A stretch of DNA of 64,000 nucleotides from Ophiothrix spiculata (GCA_000969725.1 JXSR01S035658.1); one strand, 5' to 3'; counted from the stretch's first letter, positions 47,801-60,328 are shown. The notes: generated by a model from the letters alone, not told the origin. Translations and numbers: made by a program.

Positions 47801-50800
47801 TGTTGTGACATCACATGGGCCGTGATTCGTTGTTGATCGATACTGCTATACTTGCAATACGGACAGGTAAAGATTTGCGCTGTATTTGGACTACGAGATT
47901 CAAGTTTGACTCGATTGGCAGCATTTGGCTCTATGATCTTGTTCTTTTTAATTGGAACATCCCCTGCTTCACTTTTCAATTCTGGCTGGTCTCGGATTGG
48001 TGGCGATGCTTTGTCTTTCTTTGAAAGATCTAGCGCACCATCTCCTGATGCTGGATCGGCCGAAGTTGAGGGCGCTTCAGGAGCAGATCTCTTCAACAGC
48101 ATTCTCTCTTCATTTTTGATATGTTGAAGAGATTGTACATGTTGTATAAGATTGAGTTTTGCCTTGGTGGTATAGTTACAAAGTGGACACCGGAATCGTC
48201 GAGTTTCGCTGTTCACCGTGATGTTGATTTTCTGAAGATGCCTGAATAACTTCATGCTTGTTTCGTGTCTGTAATTGCCTGGATGTGCGTGCGCTTGTAG
48301 CTTATCAACACTGTATGTGTAATAATCACATGCGTTACAACGCACTTGGATCGGATTGCCTACATTCATATATTTCAGCCGCCACTCGTTTTGTTTGCCG
48401 CCCTCTCTAATGTGATTAAAGAGCTGCAATTTTTGTTGATGCTTGTCTGTCTTCATATGTAACTGGAAGTTGGCCTTCACTTGTGTTGTATAGTTACATA
48501 GAGCACACTGTTGAACATCTCCTAGCACCAGTCTCCATAGTTGTTCGTTAGGTTGGCTACGATCTCGATGGTGTACATGATCCTTGAGAGCTTCCAAGTC
48601 ATCGGTGCTGAATTTGTTACAAACTGAGCATTGATATAATTTCAGAGCTTCGTTGAATGCTGGATCATCGGGTCCAGTGGGTGCTTCTGGAGGCTCTGGT
48701 GGAGCATTCATCCCCATAGCCATATTTCCCATCAATGCAGCATAAGTGACAGGGTCATACTGGCCATATTGGGCCATCATTGACATCTCGATACTTTCTG
48801 GTGTGGTAGCAGCGCCACCAGCGGCCATCATTGGTAACATGTTTTGAGCAAGATACATATACATTGGTTCTTCAGCTTGGTAGTTGGCTAGATTGGTCTG
48901 CATTTCCTGTTGCATCTGTGACACATTCTGCTGGATTGCCATCATGTTATGTATATGCTTCTCACTCGTCATGTGAATGCGCAGATTGCGCGCCACGTTG
49001 GTTTCGTAATCGCACACATCGCATCGCCATGTATGCTTTGGTTTGGACTTACTAGCAGCAGCCTCTTGTGCGTGATGACTCTGGTGAGAATGACTCTGGT
49101 GAGAATGACTCTGGTGAGAATGACTCTGGTGAGGGTGGCTGTGATGATGCATCTTGGTCTGAAGGAACATGTGATCGCTGCCATTTTGTAATTCTTGCAC
49201 ATTGTTCAAATGTTTGTCAGACTGCATGTGAATGCTAAGATTTCCTTTTGTAGTGGTGGAATAGTTGCAGACTTCACAACGATATGGTTTATATCCGCAG
49301 GTGTATGTTTCACCACGTGATAGTCTAGGGTGCGGTTGATTGGTGTCGCAATAAACGCATTTGGTCTCATTTTCGGGGTGTTTTTCCTTCATATGGGCCT
49401 CTAATGTTTGCTGGTATTTATAATGCCAATTACATTTTGGACATTTTAATGTTTTGCATGAATTCCGCGAATGCATCATGGTCATGTGACCTCCTAGTGA
49501 CCTTGATGACCCTAACACCATATCACATTTAGGGCATTCTACACTACTTGAATGCCGATGATCTATTGGCCCATGGCTTGCACAAACGCCATCATGTACC
49601 ATGTCCTGAGATGAAACCGAAGCCGGAGTTCCTCGCGATTTTTCATCCATGAATGGACTGGCTGAGGATGTATTTCTTTCCATTTTAACATGGCTATCAT
49701 CAGCCATTGATGATGGTGGACTTTTATCTTCAGGATCATCATGGCCGCTATCCTGATTTAACGCATGTTGTATTCTGGCTTCAATACCATCCATAAGTGC
49801 GCTACCCTCTTTTGCTAAGTTCAACCTTTCAGAGTCTCTTGTCTCAAATTTGAGGGCAGATTTTGAATCTTGCAAATAAGGTCTATGGTCCCATGAGAAT
49901 ATTTCAGTTCTGTGATTTGAGCTTTTGGGCTCATTTTGATCGACGGACTCTTTGTCACTCGGTACCTTGCCTTTATTGGCATCATTCAGCAAATCACTTT
50001 TCGTTGGCAGTGGGTTTCTTTCAGCAGTCATATGTTCAGTACTGTTACTAAGAATAGACTGCCTGGCAGTCGAGTTCGAGTCCGTATGCGATACGGATTT
50101 GCCACTGCTTGCCTGTGTGGATGTGAGGTTTTGCGTGCTGCCTTGCGTAAACGGGGAGGCGTGCGAGGTAGTATTGTGACCAGTAGATTGGGGTGAGCTA
50201 GTACTGATGGATGCTGGGAGCATGTAACTTACAGACGTGGGTGACGACGATGTATTATGTAGAAGATTATTAGGTTTAAGATTAGTTAGTGATGTGCTAT
50301 TGTTCTGTGGCTTAGCAGTGCCACTAGGCTCTAAAAATGATATAAGAGGGTTCTTTTCTTTTCCGAGTCCCTGGATGATAGCTGATTGTGACTTTACAGA
50401 CATGATTTTCTTCTCTTCGTCATTCAGAGTCATTTTATGTTCATTACTGGCATGCGCAATAAACGACTTGGTAACACCAAAGGAGAGTTTGCACAAAAAA
50501 CACATTAAAATTGACTTGCCGTGAGCATGTATACTACCCTCTCCGCTACCTCGTAGCTCAAGTTCTAATTTAGGTTTACTATCTTTATCGTTACCGTCCC
50601 CTTTTGTTCCAGATTGTCCCGATCGAACGTCAAAAACACGAAAACTATGCACTATAGGGGTAGTATATGGTCCCTGCATACCCATACCATATGGTAAGCC
50701 AGTCATATAAGCAGGTATATGCAAAGAATTCACGATACCTGGAAATACTGTTGGTACATTGTCTTTTACGATTTGCAATGCATTTTGTCCATCTTTTGGC

Positions 50801-51324
50801 CCCTGATTTGAGTTTTTACTAGAACTGTCCACGAGGAACGCAGATCCATCAGGATTATATACAATATCCCCTTCAAAGTTTTCTATATCACTTAGTTCAC
50901 TACTGTCGTCACCGCTAAATGGCTCATCACCATCGACGTGATTGGACAATATCAATGGCATCGTTGTACAACTATGTTCCATATATCTTTGTAAACTGGT
51001 AAACTTTTGTGCGCACTTTCCACAGGACACCTCTTTGGGAGAGGACGCCTCTTCCCCCGATTCGTTACTTTTGTTGTTTTCGTCGATGTCGCCGTTCAAT
51101 TTGACGGATTCCAGATTGGGCTTGCCCAAAACGGTGGGTTCACACACTGCATCATTGCAGTGATTTGCAAGGTGCTTGTTCGTTGTTAAGGGGCAGTTGC
51201 CATTGTTCTTGTCGATGCCGTTGCTCCCTGGTCGTATGGGGTCAAGGGTCAAATCATCATTGTTGGAGTCCAGAGCTTTCTTCACGATGTTATCAAGGAT
51301 CAGATGCTCAGCCGTTGCAGTCAT
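38879..51324 (-). CDS. ZFHX3/ZFHX4-class zinc-finger homeobox transcription factor
   Basis: This is a nuclear DNA-binding factor, with relatives ATBF1/ZFHX3, ZFHX4 and fly zfh2, which act in neuronal and other differentiation. With the duplicated segment counted once, the frame is 3,604 codons from ATG 51324 to TAA 38881-38879 without an intron. About 26 C2H2-type fingers run from residue 99 to the C-terminus; several end in Cys instead of His (HQNKTC, HQQTSC, HQLSSC). Four homeodomains lie at about residues 2153-2213, 2548-2608, 2828-2888 and 3144-3204, with WFRN, WFQN, WFQN and WFQN in helix 3. Other parts are a His/Ser/Gln repeat near 730, a CtBP-type ALDLS near 1097, a Gln-rich stretch 1708-1755, an acidic coil 1992-2033, KDFP-type repeats 2243-2281 and a poly-Ala tract near 2290. 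In-frame stops upstream fix the start, which has A at -3. Four homeodomains favour ZFHX3/4 over ZFHX2 or zfh2 (three). Confidence 0.95.
39659..42870. other. 1,581-bp direct duplication around a 50-N gap inside the ZFHX gene (assembly artefact)
   Basis: 39659-41239 and 41290-42870 match base for base wherever compared, with exactly 50 N (41240-41289) between them. The copy offset of 1,631 is not a multiple of three, so the raw sequence breaks the frame. Counting the segment once restores 10,815 bp, exactly 3,605 codons with the stop. The repeated stretch covers homeodomains 3 and 4 and one finger. This looks like an unmerged contig overlap, not a real six-homeodomain protein. Confidence 0.93.
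44475..44597 (-). repeat. 12-bp-period repeat encoding K-[DE]-F-[PSAT] units
   Basis: About ten units of four codons ([12 protein letters not shown] and similar) follow homeodomain 1. Alternating basic/acidic and aromatic residues suggest a flexible or weakly amphipathic linker of recent tandem origin. Confidence 0.8.
49080..49138 (-). repeat. 15-bp tandem repeat in ZFHX coding sequence
   Basis: ACTCTGGTGAGAATG is repeated about four times (+ strand), encoding a His-Ser-His-Gln-Ser repeat between zinc fingers. Length variation between alleles would keep the frame. Confidence 0.85.
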
Positions 51325-51359
51325 GGTTGATAGATTTCTTGGATCAGTCTCTTACACAT
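51321..51359 (-). promoter_or_regulatory. Upstream ORF whose stop overlaps the ZFHX start (ATGA)
   Basis: ATG at 51359 opens a 12-codon frame ([12 protein letters not shown]) whose TGA uses the last two bases of the ZFHX ATG plus the next A. A ribosome using it would terminate on the main start, a layout that favours reinitiation or dampens translation. It is in a different frame from ZFHX. Confidence 0.6.
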
Positions 51360-51370
51360 ACGCTGATTGG

Positions 51371-51388
51371 TCAATAATTATCAGTCAT
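51371..51388 (-). promoter_or_regulatory. 5-codon upstream ORF at the first bases of the ZFHX coding exon
   Basis: Directly after the proposed acceptor the exon reads ATGACTGATAATTATTGA (MTDNY-stop). Its use depends on the upstream exon. Confidence 0.45.
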
Positions 51389-51420
51389 CTGGAAGATACA
51401 ACAAAAAGACGAAGGTGATT
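51389..51420 (-). promoter_or_regulatory. Splice acceptor before the ZFHX coding exon
   Basis: The - strand reads a pyrimidine-rich CTTCGTCTTTTTGTTGTATC then TTCCAG, 64 bases before the ATG, so a non-coding first exon probably lies upstream. The next ~12.6 kb of the window would then be intron or promoter DNA. Confidence 0.6.
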
Positions 51421-54400
51421 AATATGGATTCATAAGTACACAGACATAGTCAGTCACATGCACCAAAATCTACATTTGGACATGTTATTTCAAACAAAAT
51501 TTGAAGATGCTCCAATTTTTAAAAAAACATCAAATCCAGAGATTGTTATCTTCATATGTTCCATTTCTATCATATTTTGATGTTCACAGAGCGGACACAG
51601 ACATTAATAGCATACACATCTGCTCTGTGTCTATTACAGGTAAACGCCCTTTGATCAATTTACTTTATAATTTCATCCTAAAATTCAATTTAAAACTTTT
51701 CAAGCCATGTGAAAAAACAGTGCATCTTGAGACTTTCAACTTTGGTCTCCCTTGATTAAATTAAATCTTCAGACAAAGTACATATTCTCAAATAAATTCA
51801 TTAAATGGAACAGTTGTGTGACTTTGAAAATGTCACAGTCATTCAAATTTGTAAAAAAAATATCCTAACAAAAACATGTTCTTTAATTCTACAGGTAAAT
51901 TAGATCAAATCAACACATAACTTCAAACATCAAAATAATTACAAACTCCATAAAAGGTCCTGCAATAAATACTTTTATTTTCATATTCCTCACAATCTTA
52001 AATCAAATTTATCAGGTTGAGGTGTGAAATTTCTCTACAACTGTTGAGGAACCGCTATGTGACAAGTTAAATCATATCCCCGATACCAAACAAGCATTGA
52101 TTAAGCTTAATCAAGACTACCACCACGGATATGAAACGAGATACTTTTTCAAGTTCCTTGCCCTGTGTTTTGCAAAAGGAATAACTTTATGATTTAATTT
52201 GTGCCGAACTGAAAAAGTGTAATCACGCATATTAGCCAAGAACGCTCCCCTAAAAATCTCCAGCTGTTTTCTGATCAGAATGCTCTACTTATTATTTTAC
52301 ATCAGAATATGATCTCACTGGTAAAGATTTCATTTTGGCCGCTTTCCAGCAACATACATTCCCCTTAATCTTGTATCTAACCCCTAGTGACCCACCAATT
52401 GTGTAAATGAGCTAATGGAAAACAGGGGACGACAATGCAAAGCTGATAAAATGTAATAAACAAAATGGCCACCGCCATCACAAAATGCCAACGAACTCCA
52501 ATCATCGCAGATGTGGGGAAACAAATCAAAGTTAGTTAACACTAATTTCCATGTACTCCAAAGAGGCACAATATGGGTATTTCCGTCTTGTGTTGGTTCT
52601 TTGCACAATCCCAAGACTAAAGAGAAGCAAGTCTCTTAAAAATATGCTCTTGAAGTTTTCTTACATAATTATGATGAAGGAACCTTTTCAATGAAGATCA
52701 AATTTCTATAATATGATGGCTAAACTTGTTGATGTAAATTTCAACAACTTGTTAAAATATCCACACAAATAACACAATATCTAAACCAAAGATTCGCTTT
52801 GAAGAGACCATTATGCTGTTCATTGATAACCTTTGAACACATCCTCTAGGCTTATTATTTCCAAGATGTTCCACTCATCTGTTATTTCTAGATCTTCCAT
52901 ATCTAAGTTCCATTTCACATTCCTCAAATATCCAAAATGAATTGATCTCAAAGTTTTTAAACTTCCATCAAGACAACTTTGAAAATTGAACATACCATTT
53001 CTCCACTACTTTTATAAATCTCCAAATGTTCAATATCATCCAAATTATTTCCCGATCCACTCCAATCCAAATCATTGCTCAATCCATTCCAATCTAAATC
53101 ATTGCTCAATCCGTTCCAATCCATTATCAATATATTCCAGTCAACTTCAATTTCAGATCTAAACAAGATTCCATTTCCAAGTTCAACCAAACACCAAACA
53201 TGGCCTCCACAAAATCAAAAAAAACTTAGCCAATGATAAACCCAACACCATCTGAATTCCACATTAAAAACACAGAACCATCACCTTACGACTGATCCCA
53301 CTTAATTTAATGATATCACCGAAAAAATATCATAATCATATTCCCACAGTCTCATGTAAAACCACCTGATTGGCTCACCAAAAAGCAGCCAACTTTCTAA
53401 TTACCTCTTGCGAGATCTTTTGACCTCTTAGATTATGAAATCTTTTCTTTCGCACACAACCTGAGAAAATAGTGGAATAAGTTCACCAAATAAGTCTGAA
53501 ATCCCAAGAGAAAATGCTAGTTCATTTTTAACAGGTACTCAAGTTTTTTATGTAAAAAGAAAAAAAAATCAGCAAGTCTGTTTGCATTATTACCACATAT
53601 AAAAGTAGAACCACTTGTTCGCAAAATGCCCCAAAACAATGCCCTGTGCCGACCCTAATGGTGTCTAATTACAGAGTGCCTTAAATGGGCATGGGTAACC
53701 AATGAGAGATTTGCCTGATGGAGGCCCATTAAAGGTTTACTGTCTGAATAGGGTTTGGTTTTGATAGCATGCTCATTAGTGGAAATAGTTGATGAGTTTG
53801 GGACACTGTTATTCAAATGCATTTGCTGCCCTCTAGTGGCTTAATCTAGTCAGTGTGAAAGTTGGTTTCTGTGAGGAATTAGAAAGTTGTATGAACAAAG
53901 TATGTGACAAATTTCGTTCACTGCCTTGGATATCTATTTCATATAAATTGTGTTCTGATTTTATTATGAAATACCTCTTTGATTAAACAGAGGATGCATG
54001 TTTTGTGTTAACAACTCAGAAAATCACTCATACGATTCATAAACAATTGGGACCATTTCCAACAAATGTAATATAACAAACTCTTTGATTGGCTGAGTAT
54101 TTGATGAGAAATTCATTCTGACCAATTAGCTCATTGGTTTAATAAAAAATAATCACACAAGCTTTCTATATTCCCAAAGCACTCCAGCCAAACTCATGTC
54201 AACAGATGGGCATACAGGAATATACAACGTTTCAAGACTAATTTCCCCCCTTCAAACTGTCTATCAACGACAGCCTGTCACCCATACCCTGTCATTATGT
54301 ATGGGTGTGGTAATTATGGGGGAACCTTTTGATGGATGATAACACTTCAAAATTATTGTAATCTTTTTAATGGTTTGTTACTGATAAGGATTTGTAGACT

Positions 54401-55690
54401 ATATGGCAATTGCTTTTGATGGATAAGCTTAAAAAAAACCTCCTGCTTTTATTCGAATGAGGGAGATACCTAGATGCACAATGTACAAGCTTATGAGCAA
54501 TTCTGTTGTAGAGAAATAGACCACTGTTTTTGAAATCCCTTCTGAAGTTCTTCCTTAATGTTATTATTGAGAGTATTTAATTGTACTCTTTATGACCTAT
54601 CAATGGCTAAAGCTTGAAAGATCATAATTTGGGGGATCAAAGTAAATTATTCATTTGTGATTATATAGGCGAGAAGGAAGGCCATTATTGTTGAAATATC
54701 TACTGAAGTTCCTTCTTAAATTAATGCTTTTATTTTGTTAGCAAAACCTGTACTCTTTATTAGCAATTAAGACAACTTACAACAGCATGAGAGTAAAATT
54801 GGAGCCAAATTCAAGAATTAAGACCTTCAAGGGGAAAATTGTGCAACTTAGACTAGTTCAAACTAATGAGGGTAAAAACTGAGTGAAGTCCAAGCATTAA
54901 GATTAGTTTTAATATTTGATGGGAAATTTCTGTCTTTTTTAATCTAATAGTTAAAACTAATGAGAGTAAAATTTGGGTAAAGTTCAAGATAAGTTTTAAG
55001 ACAATTGCAAGGGGAAAATGGGAAGGAAAATAGTTTTTAATGACATGAGAGTTAAACCTGAGCCAAGTTTTAACATGAAAAACACATCTTAAGATGATTT
55101 AAGAGAGAAGATAGGGAAAAGTTGTTATTTCTACCTATTAAAATTAAGGTCATCGGAAGATGGGATTGAATTTCGCCAAAGGAAGTAACACAAGAATATT
55201 CTTTATCCCCAAAAGGACAAATCATAGGTTGTGACAAGCCCTATCATCTTGATCATTGGTCAAAATAAAGGTTTCCACTGAAGCTATATGATGCAAAATT
55301 GGACCAAATTATTTATAGAAAATAAGTTCCAAAAATGTTGCTCTTTTGTTGAAGCTATTAAACAGAGCACTGTCAGATTCGAATCCTGAGATGTCGGTAT
55401 TTTTGTCTCAGGTGGATCAAACGCAATTTGGACCAAATCAAACCAGATAATTTTTTTGAATGTACAAAATTACCAAATGTACAAATTTTGGACCTAACCC
55501 CTTGCTAAAACCCTAATTTAAACCAATTTTGAAATAAAAATGTATCTTTTAGCATCTTAGGAAAGGGTCATCAACCCTGATCTCAACTATCTACGATTCT
55601 GACGATAGCCAACCTTAAAACATCGGAATAATTAGATTGAAACATGTATAAACTTGCCAAATGCCAGGCCATGTGGTTCAAAGTATCCAC
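51421..55690. other. Non-coding DNA upstream of ZFHX
   Basis: No gene seen. A 27-bp tandem pair (AAATCATTGCTCAATCC) lies at 53060-53115, and four degenerate units of ~115 bp with TAATGAGAGTAAAA lie at 54785-55120. Confidence 0.45.
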
Positions 55691-55701
55691 TGACACTAGA
55701 T

Positions 55702-55951
55702 CCCCGGGCCCGGGGCGGTGGTACTCAGATTTCCGTTGGGTCTGGACGCGCGTAAAAAATGCTACCCATATGTAAACCAATTTGACTTTAACAACCGTTA
55801 AAATGGTCGTTTTTGAAAAATCCAACCGTTAAGTAAACCATTTTTCAAATTTTTGAGGGGCCTTTGGTAAACCTGGGAGGTTAAAAATGCAACCGTTCTT
55901 GGCCGCGCATCCGTACACCCAACTTTCCACTAAGTACCCCCCCCCCCCGGG
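55702..55951. mobile_element. MITE with C/G-rich ends and exact 8-bp target duplication
   Basis: CACTAGAT lies on both sides (55694-55701 and 55952-55959). It starts CCCCGGGCCCGGGGCGGTGG and ends with AAGTACC, a C run and GGG. 250 bp, with inner AACCGTTAA/TTAACGG words. Confidence 0.85.
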
Positions 55952-57109
55952 CACTAGATTGAGGGCAAGATATTTTATAATCAAAAATATGCAAATGAGT
56001 CTCATCAAGTATAAGAACTGAAAATTGATGCATGACTCTCAATCCCAAATGACAGCGTATACGCAAGGGACGGCTATACACAAACTCAAAATACTTTTTT
56101 GACAAAAGGCCAACATGACATGTATAGAAATAAAAAAATGGACAAAATCACCTTTTATTATTATGTCTAAAAATCAAATTAGTGTTTTTGCGTATATGAC
56201 ACACTTGTATTTAACCATTAACCCGTTTCTGGTAGACTGATTAATAAATCCCACGCTTCGATGATTCTTTTTAAATGATTCGCTAATTCTTTGGACCCTG
56301 TGAAAATACTCATAATAAGGCATATCACTGCCATTTCATTAGATAAAATGATTAAAGATCACATAAACAGAAAGCTTAATAATGCTTTCTTTTTTCTCCT
56401 TTGCCATGACAACAATAAACTGACGTCTGAAATATTTTCACAGTAATAAAAAAATCGTTAGGAACAATAGGTTTAATTTTCCCTTTTTAGAGCCCCAAAA
56501 CAATGTGTGGATCCAGGTATTCATTTTTTGCAAAATACATTAATTATGATAACACAAAAGCAATAAAATTGTCTTTAGTTATCTGTATTGTTTAGGCTTT
56601 AGCAGACAGTTAAATTACAGCACTTGAAGCAAGGAAGGTCTTGCTTAATATTGAATTATATAAGTAAAATATATGTATTTTTAGTGAATGTATCCTGCAT
56701 CCTGGTCTTTGTCAAGTCCCTCAAAATATGTCTACCCATGAGCGCCTCGCATAGCACCTGAAAGCAAGGTAACCACTTTGGACACCGTATTTCCAAGTTT
56801 AGGCCTATAGGCCTAGTTGGTGCTAAGTGGTTAGGCCTAATTGCATCTAATAAAGCAAGTTTCCTTGAATGTTGCAGGTTAAATTAATTGTTTTACTACT
56901 AATACTAGTCCTGAGATCCTGCATAACTTTTCGGGATCATTTATACTTAGCTTTTGAATCCAAAACAGGTTTCTCAAGTAGGCCTATAATAATCTTGAGC
57001 AACTCTACTCTACACTAAGAACTGGATGGACATTTATGAATTCAACAACTTTGTAAACCTTATGAATAAATCATCCGTTTTTAACAACTCCTCAAACAGT
57101 ACTACCTCG

Positions 57110-57422
57110 TTTAAAGAAGCCCTGTCAATTGGATCATCATTTTTTCAAACTTTCTGAGATTTTGGCACCAAAATGTTCCTCATATTTTTCTCATTCATTA
57201 CCCATGTGAAATTTTACTTATGAAACATGTCGCGTTTCGAAGATATAAGTGAAAATGTGTTTTAAAAAAATTGATGTTATGGTAGCCACAGCTAAAGCCA
57301 AACGGCTTAGTTTTTCAAAAACAGCAGTTCTGATTTTTAAACTGAAATTTGAAATTGAAGCAGCTATCTTTCATGTGACAATGAAAACTAAAATTTTGAA
57401 AATTGGACCATGTATCTTTAAA
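57110..57422. mobile_element. MITE of the GGACCATG-end family
   Basis: The left TTTAAAGAAGCCCTGTCAATT and right AATTGGACCATGTATCTTTA ends are imperfect complements. The interior resembles the 15.9-kb copy. Confidence 0.5.
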
Positions 57423-58123
57423 GCCACCACCAAGAATGTTAAAATCTGGTCTTCAAGCCCTTCAGCACAATCGTTCCGAACCCATATTTTATCAAATTCC
57501 AATGCAAACACGCATTTCTTTACAGGAAAAAGTTTCCATAAAATCTTTCCCCTTTTGAGAACCTCCTATCCCAAGATAGTAGGGTGCTTAACAATACCCT
57601 CTACACTAAAACCCCTACAGATACAGAAGCTATAGTCTGTCCATTTATATATTAGACATGAAATTCAAAATTGATATTACGACAAGATAAAGTGTGACTT
57701 GGGTTTCAAAAAAACCTTTCAGTCACAATAATTATTAAAATTGAACATTTTAAAGTCTCTGCTACATGTATAACACAACTCTTCAGGGTTGTATGACCAG
57801 TGAAAGTTTAAAAGAATCCAGCAGATCTAAATTCACTGACTTTTTTTTCTGAACAAACTATAACTCAATGTCATTACCATTCTCAGGACCTCTACCAAGC
57901 AATTAGAAAATCTGGTAGTCTGCTTGAAGCTTGAGCCTGTTGATTGATTTGGAGATTTGCCAAATAACTTGCTCCGTGTTTGTTTCTTTCATTTACAAAA
58001 AAAATTCCATTTTTAGTTCTTGTCTAGGATCTGTTGCTAGGTAGAGTGCTCAAGTTACCTACTGATTTCATAACTTTTCTGTAACAGTATCTATGATTGG
58101 TTGATAACTTTTAAGTTAATTTC

Positions 58124-58449
58124 CGGGGGGGGGAGGGTTCTTACTGACAAATGGTATACGGTATAGGTTTTGGGTTGCATTTTTGTAATTTTTGGTATAT
58201 TTATGGGTGGGTTTTTGTCACAGACCCAATGCGCCCAATTTGCAAAATTGGGTGTATTTCCGAAAATTTTGCAAAGAAAGCACCCAAATTTGCCCAATTT
58301 GCTCTAAATTGGGTGCTTTTTCTAGAAAAATGGTATAGAGATGGGTCTCAAAATCACGCTTTTTGAGGTATAGAGATGGTCAAAATTCTGAAGTCTACTT
58401 TGAGCATCCCTGTACAATTTTTTTAAGAACCCCCCCCCCCCCCGGGGGG
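58124..58449. mobile_element. MITE with C/G homopolymer ends and 8-bp target duplication
   Basis: TTAATTTC (58116-58123) and TTATTTTC (58450-58457) match at 7 of 8 sites. The ends are CGGGGGGGGGAGGGTTCTTA and AAGAACC, a C run and GGGGGG. 326 bp. The interior has CACCCAAATTTG/CTAAATTGGGTG hairpin words like the 5.6-kb copy. Confidence 0.78.
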
Positions 58450-60328
58450 TTATTTTCTAGCAGCTAATTGAACAAAACCTATCAAAATTCCTATTTATCC
58501 TTTTATGTAATATTTTAAACCTTACTCCAATTTGCCATTTACATGACCAAAACTTTGAACTCATTGTAATAGGCCTAAGAGCAATGATAAGGGAAATCAA
58601 CATTTTAAAGTCTGTCCAGGAAAAAATACCAAAATCATTAAAAAAAAATATAGGAGAGCCTATGATTTGGGGTCAGATTGACTGTGATGTTATACAAATT
58701 TTAGAGATAAAATGCTAATGATTCAGAAGTCTTTACTACACTCAAGAGAATCAAATTGATAAGATACCATATTGATAGATGACGAAATCCAAACATGGGG
58801 TCAGGGGTCAAGTAGAAATCTGTAAGACCCATTGTAAGTAAATGTAAGTAGCTAAATTGGTAACACAATTAGGATTTCGTTTGAGACCCCACGTTTGATT
58901 TTTAATTTTGATAAATTTTTAATAAGTCACCTATCTATACAGAATCTTATCAATTTGATAGGGATGTTTTAAGAATGTTTTTTACTCAAGTTTGATGAGC
59001 ATTTTTCCTATTTTATGGCCTATTTTCTTGAACTAAACTTTTATCTTGTTTTAAGCTCCAAGACCAAAGGCTTCTCCTTAATCACCACTAAACTGGGACA
59101 TATGACCAGAAAATAAACACCCTTATTTTCGTTTGGTATCATCTGGCCAAAGACCCAGATTGTAATACGTCAGCATGTTGATCAGGTCATATTAACGATA
59201 GGTATTAGGTATCCGACTAATGCCGAGATTTTATTTACAGAATACAAATCCTGAGATAACAAAATAGCGATATGGCTTAATTCGCAAGCACAACACATGC
59301 AGACCAAAACCTGGCTTGATCCGGTTGTCCCAATTCTGTAAGAAAATTGATCAAGTCTTTAAACCCTGCCTTCTGGTTATTTATATTCATGATACTTATC
59401 CACCAGAGGGCATGGTTCAATTAGCAATACTTATATATGCAACTTTGCCCCCTGTTGAATCATGTCTGCTTGTTTGTAATACACCAGGGGACCAAGTTCA
59501 ATTAGCGCTTTCTTAATACATTGATCCTTCCATAATGTCACGATGGAAAATTCTCGCGAAACTAAATAACTTTCTCTTATTCCATAGCAAATAGTGATTA
59601 TCAAGCAAATTCTCAATTAATTTTGTTTTCTGTTTCGTCCGCGATTCAAGTCCTTATCCATTTCGGATTAACTTGTATCGTCATGGGAATAAGACGCTTA
59701 TCTTGCACAAATCCAGTTTAAATGGGGTGTACACTAGCCCTCGCTCACTCCGACAAACAAAATTGACGCAAGGATTTACTGTGTAGTAATCAACAAAACG
59801 CAATATGCAATCAAATTCTGAGTGCTGTTTAGATCTCTAGGCAGAAGCGCTTAAACCCATATATGTTTTCTATTTGCATACGAGTAAGCCCTGGTCTATC
59901 GTGTCGTTACAGACTTTCACAAATTTTTGCCCATTTTTAATGGAACTAGGCACGGTAGGAAATTAATCAAACTTGAATGTGAATATTTGGGTGAATGTAC
60001 GGCCACTGCGTGCTACAAGCTATTGCTATTATGAAGAAAGATGCTTTCTTGCTACGAGCGGGAATTGATCTTTGATGGGAATTCGGTGTTTTCAGAATCA
60101 ATTCTATTTCTCTAAAATCTTCTCAGACCTTGGATTGAAATTGGAAATGTCATATGCCCTATTCGCTTAAAGCTTACATGTTTTAAGCATTTATCGGTAT
60201 CTTTATTCAAGTCAAGGTAAATGGCAACTTTGTTAATTTTTTCGAATTGCAATCTTTTTCTTTTCAAAAATGCATTTACTGGGTGCTCTGTTTTAAATCA
60301 ATATTGCCCAGATCGGATATGGTGTCCA
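58450..60328. other. Non-coding DNA, no feature seen
   Basis: AT-rich, with no credible ORF, RNA gene or repeat recognised. Confidence 0.5.

Noticed and set aside
52957-53190. Repetitive NDLDWNGL peptide as a repeat protein
   Set aside because: It arises from a 27-bp tandem duplication in non-coding DNA.
57249-57635. A 128-residue ORF
   Set aside because: It lies largely within a MITE, has no recognisable domain and has AT-rich codon use.
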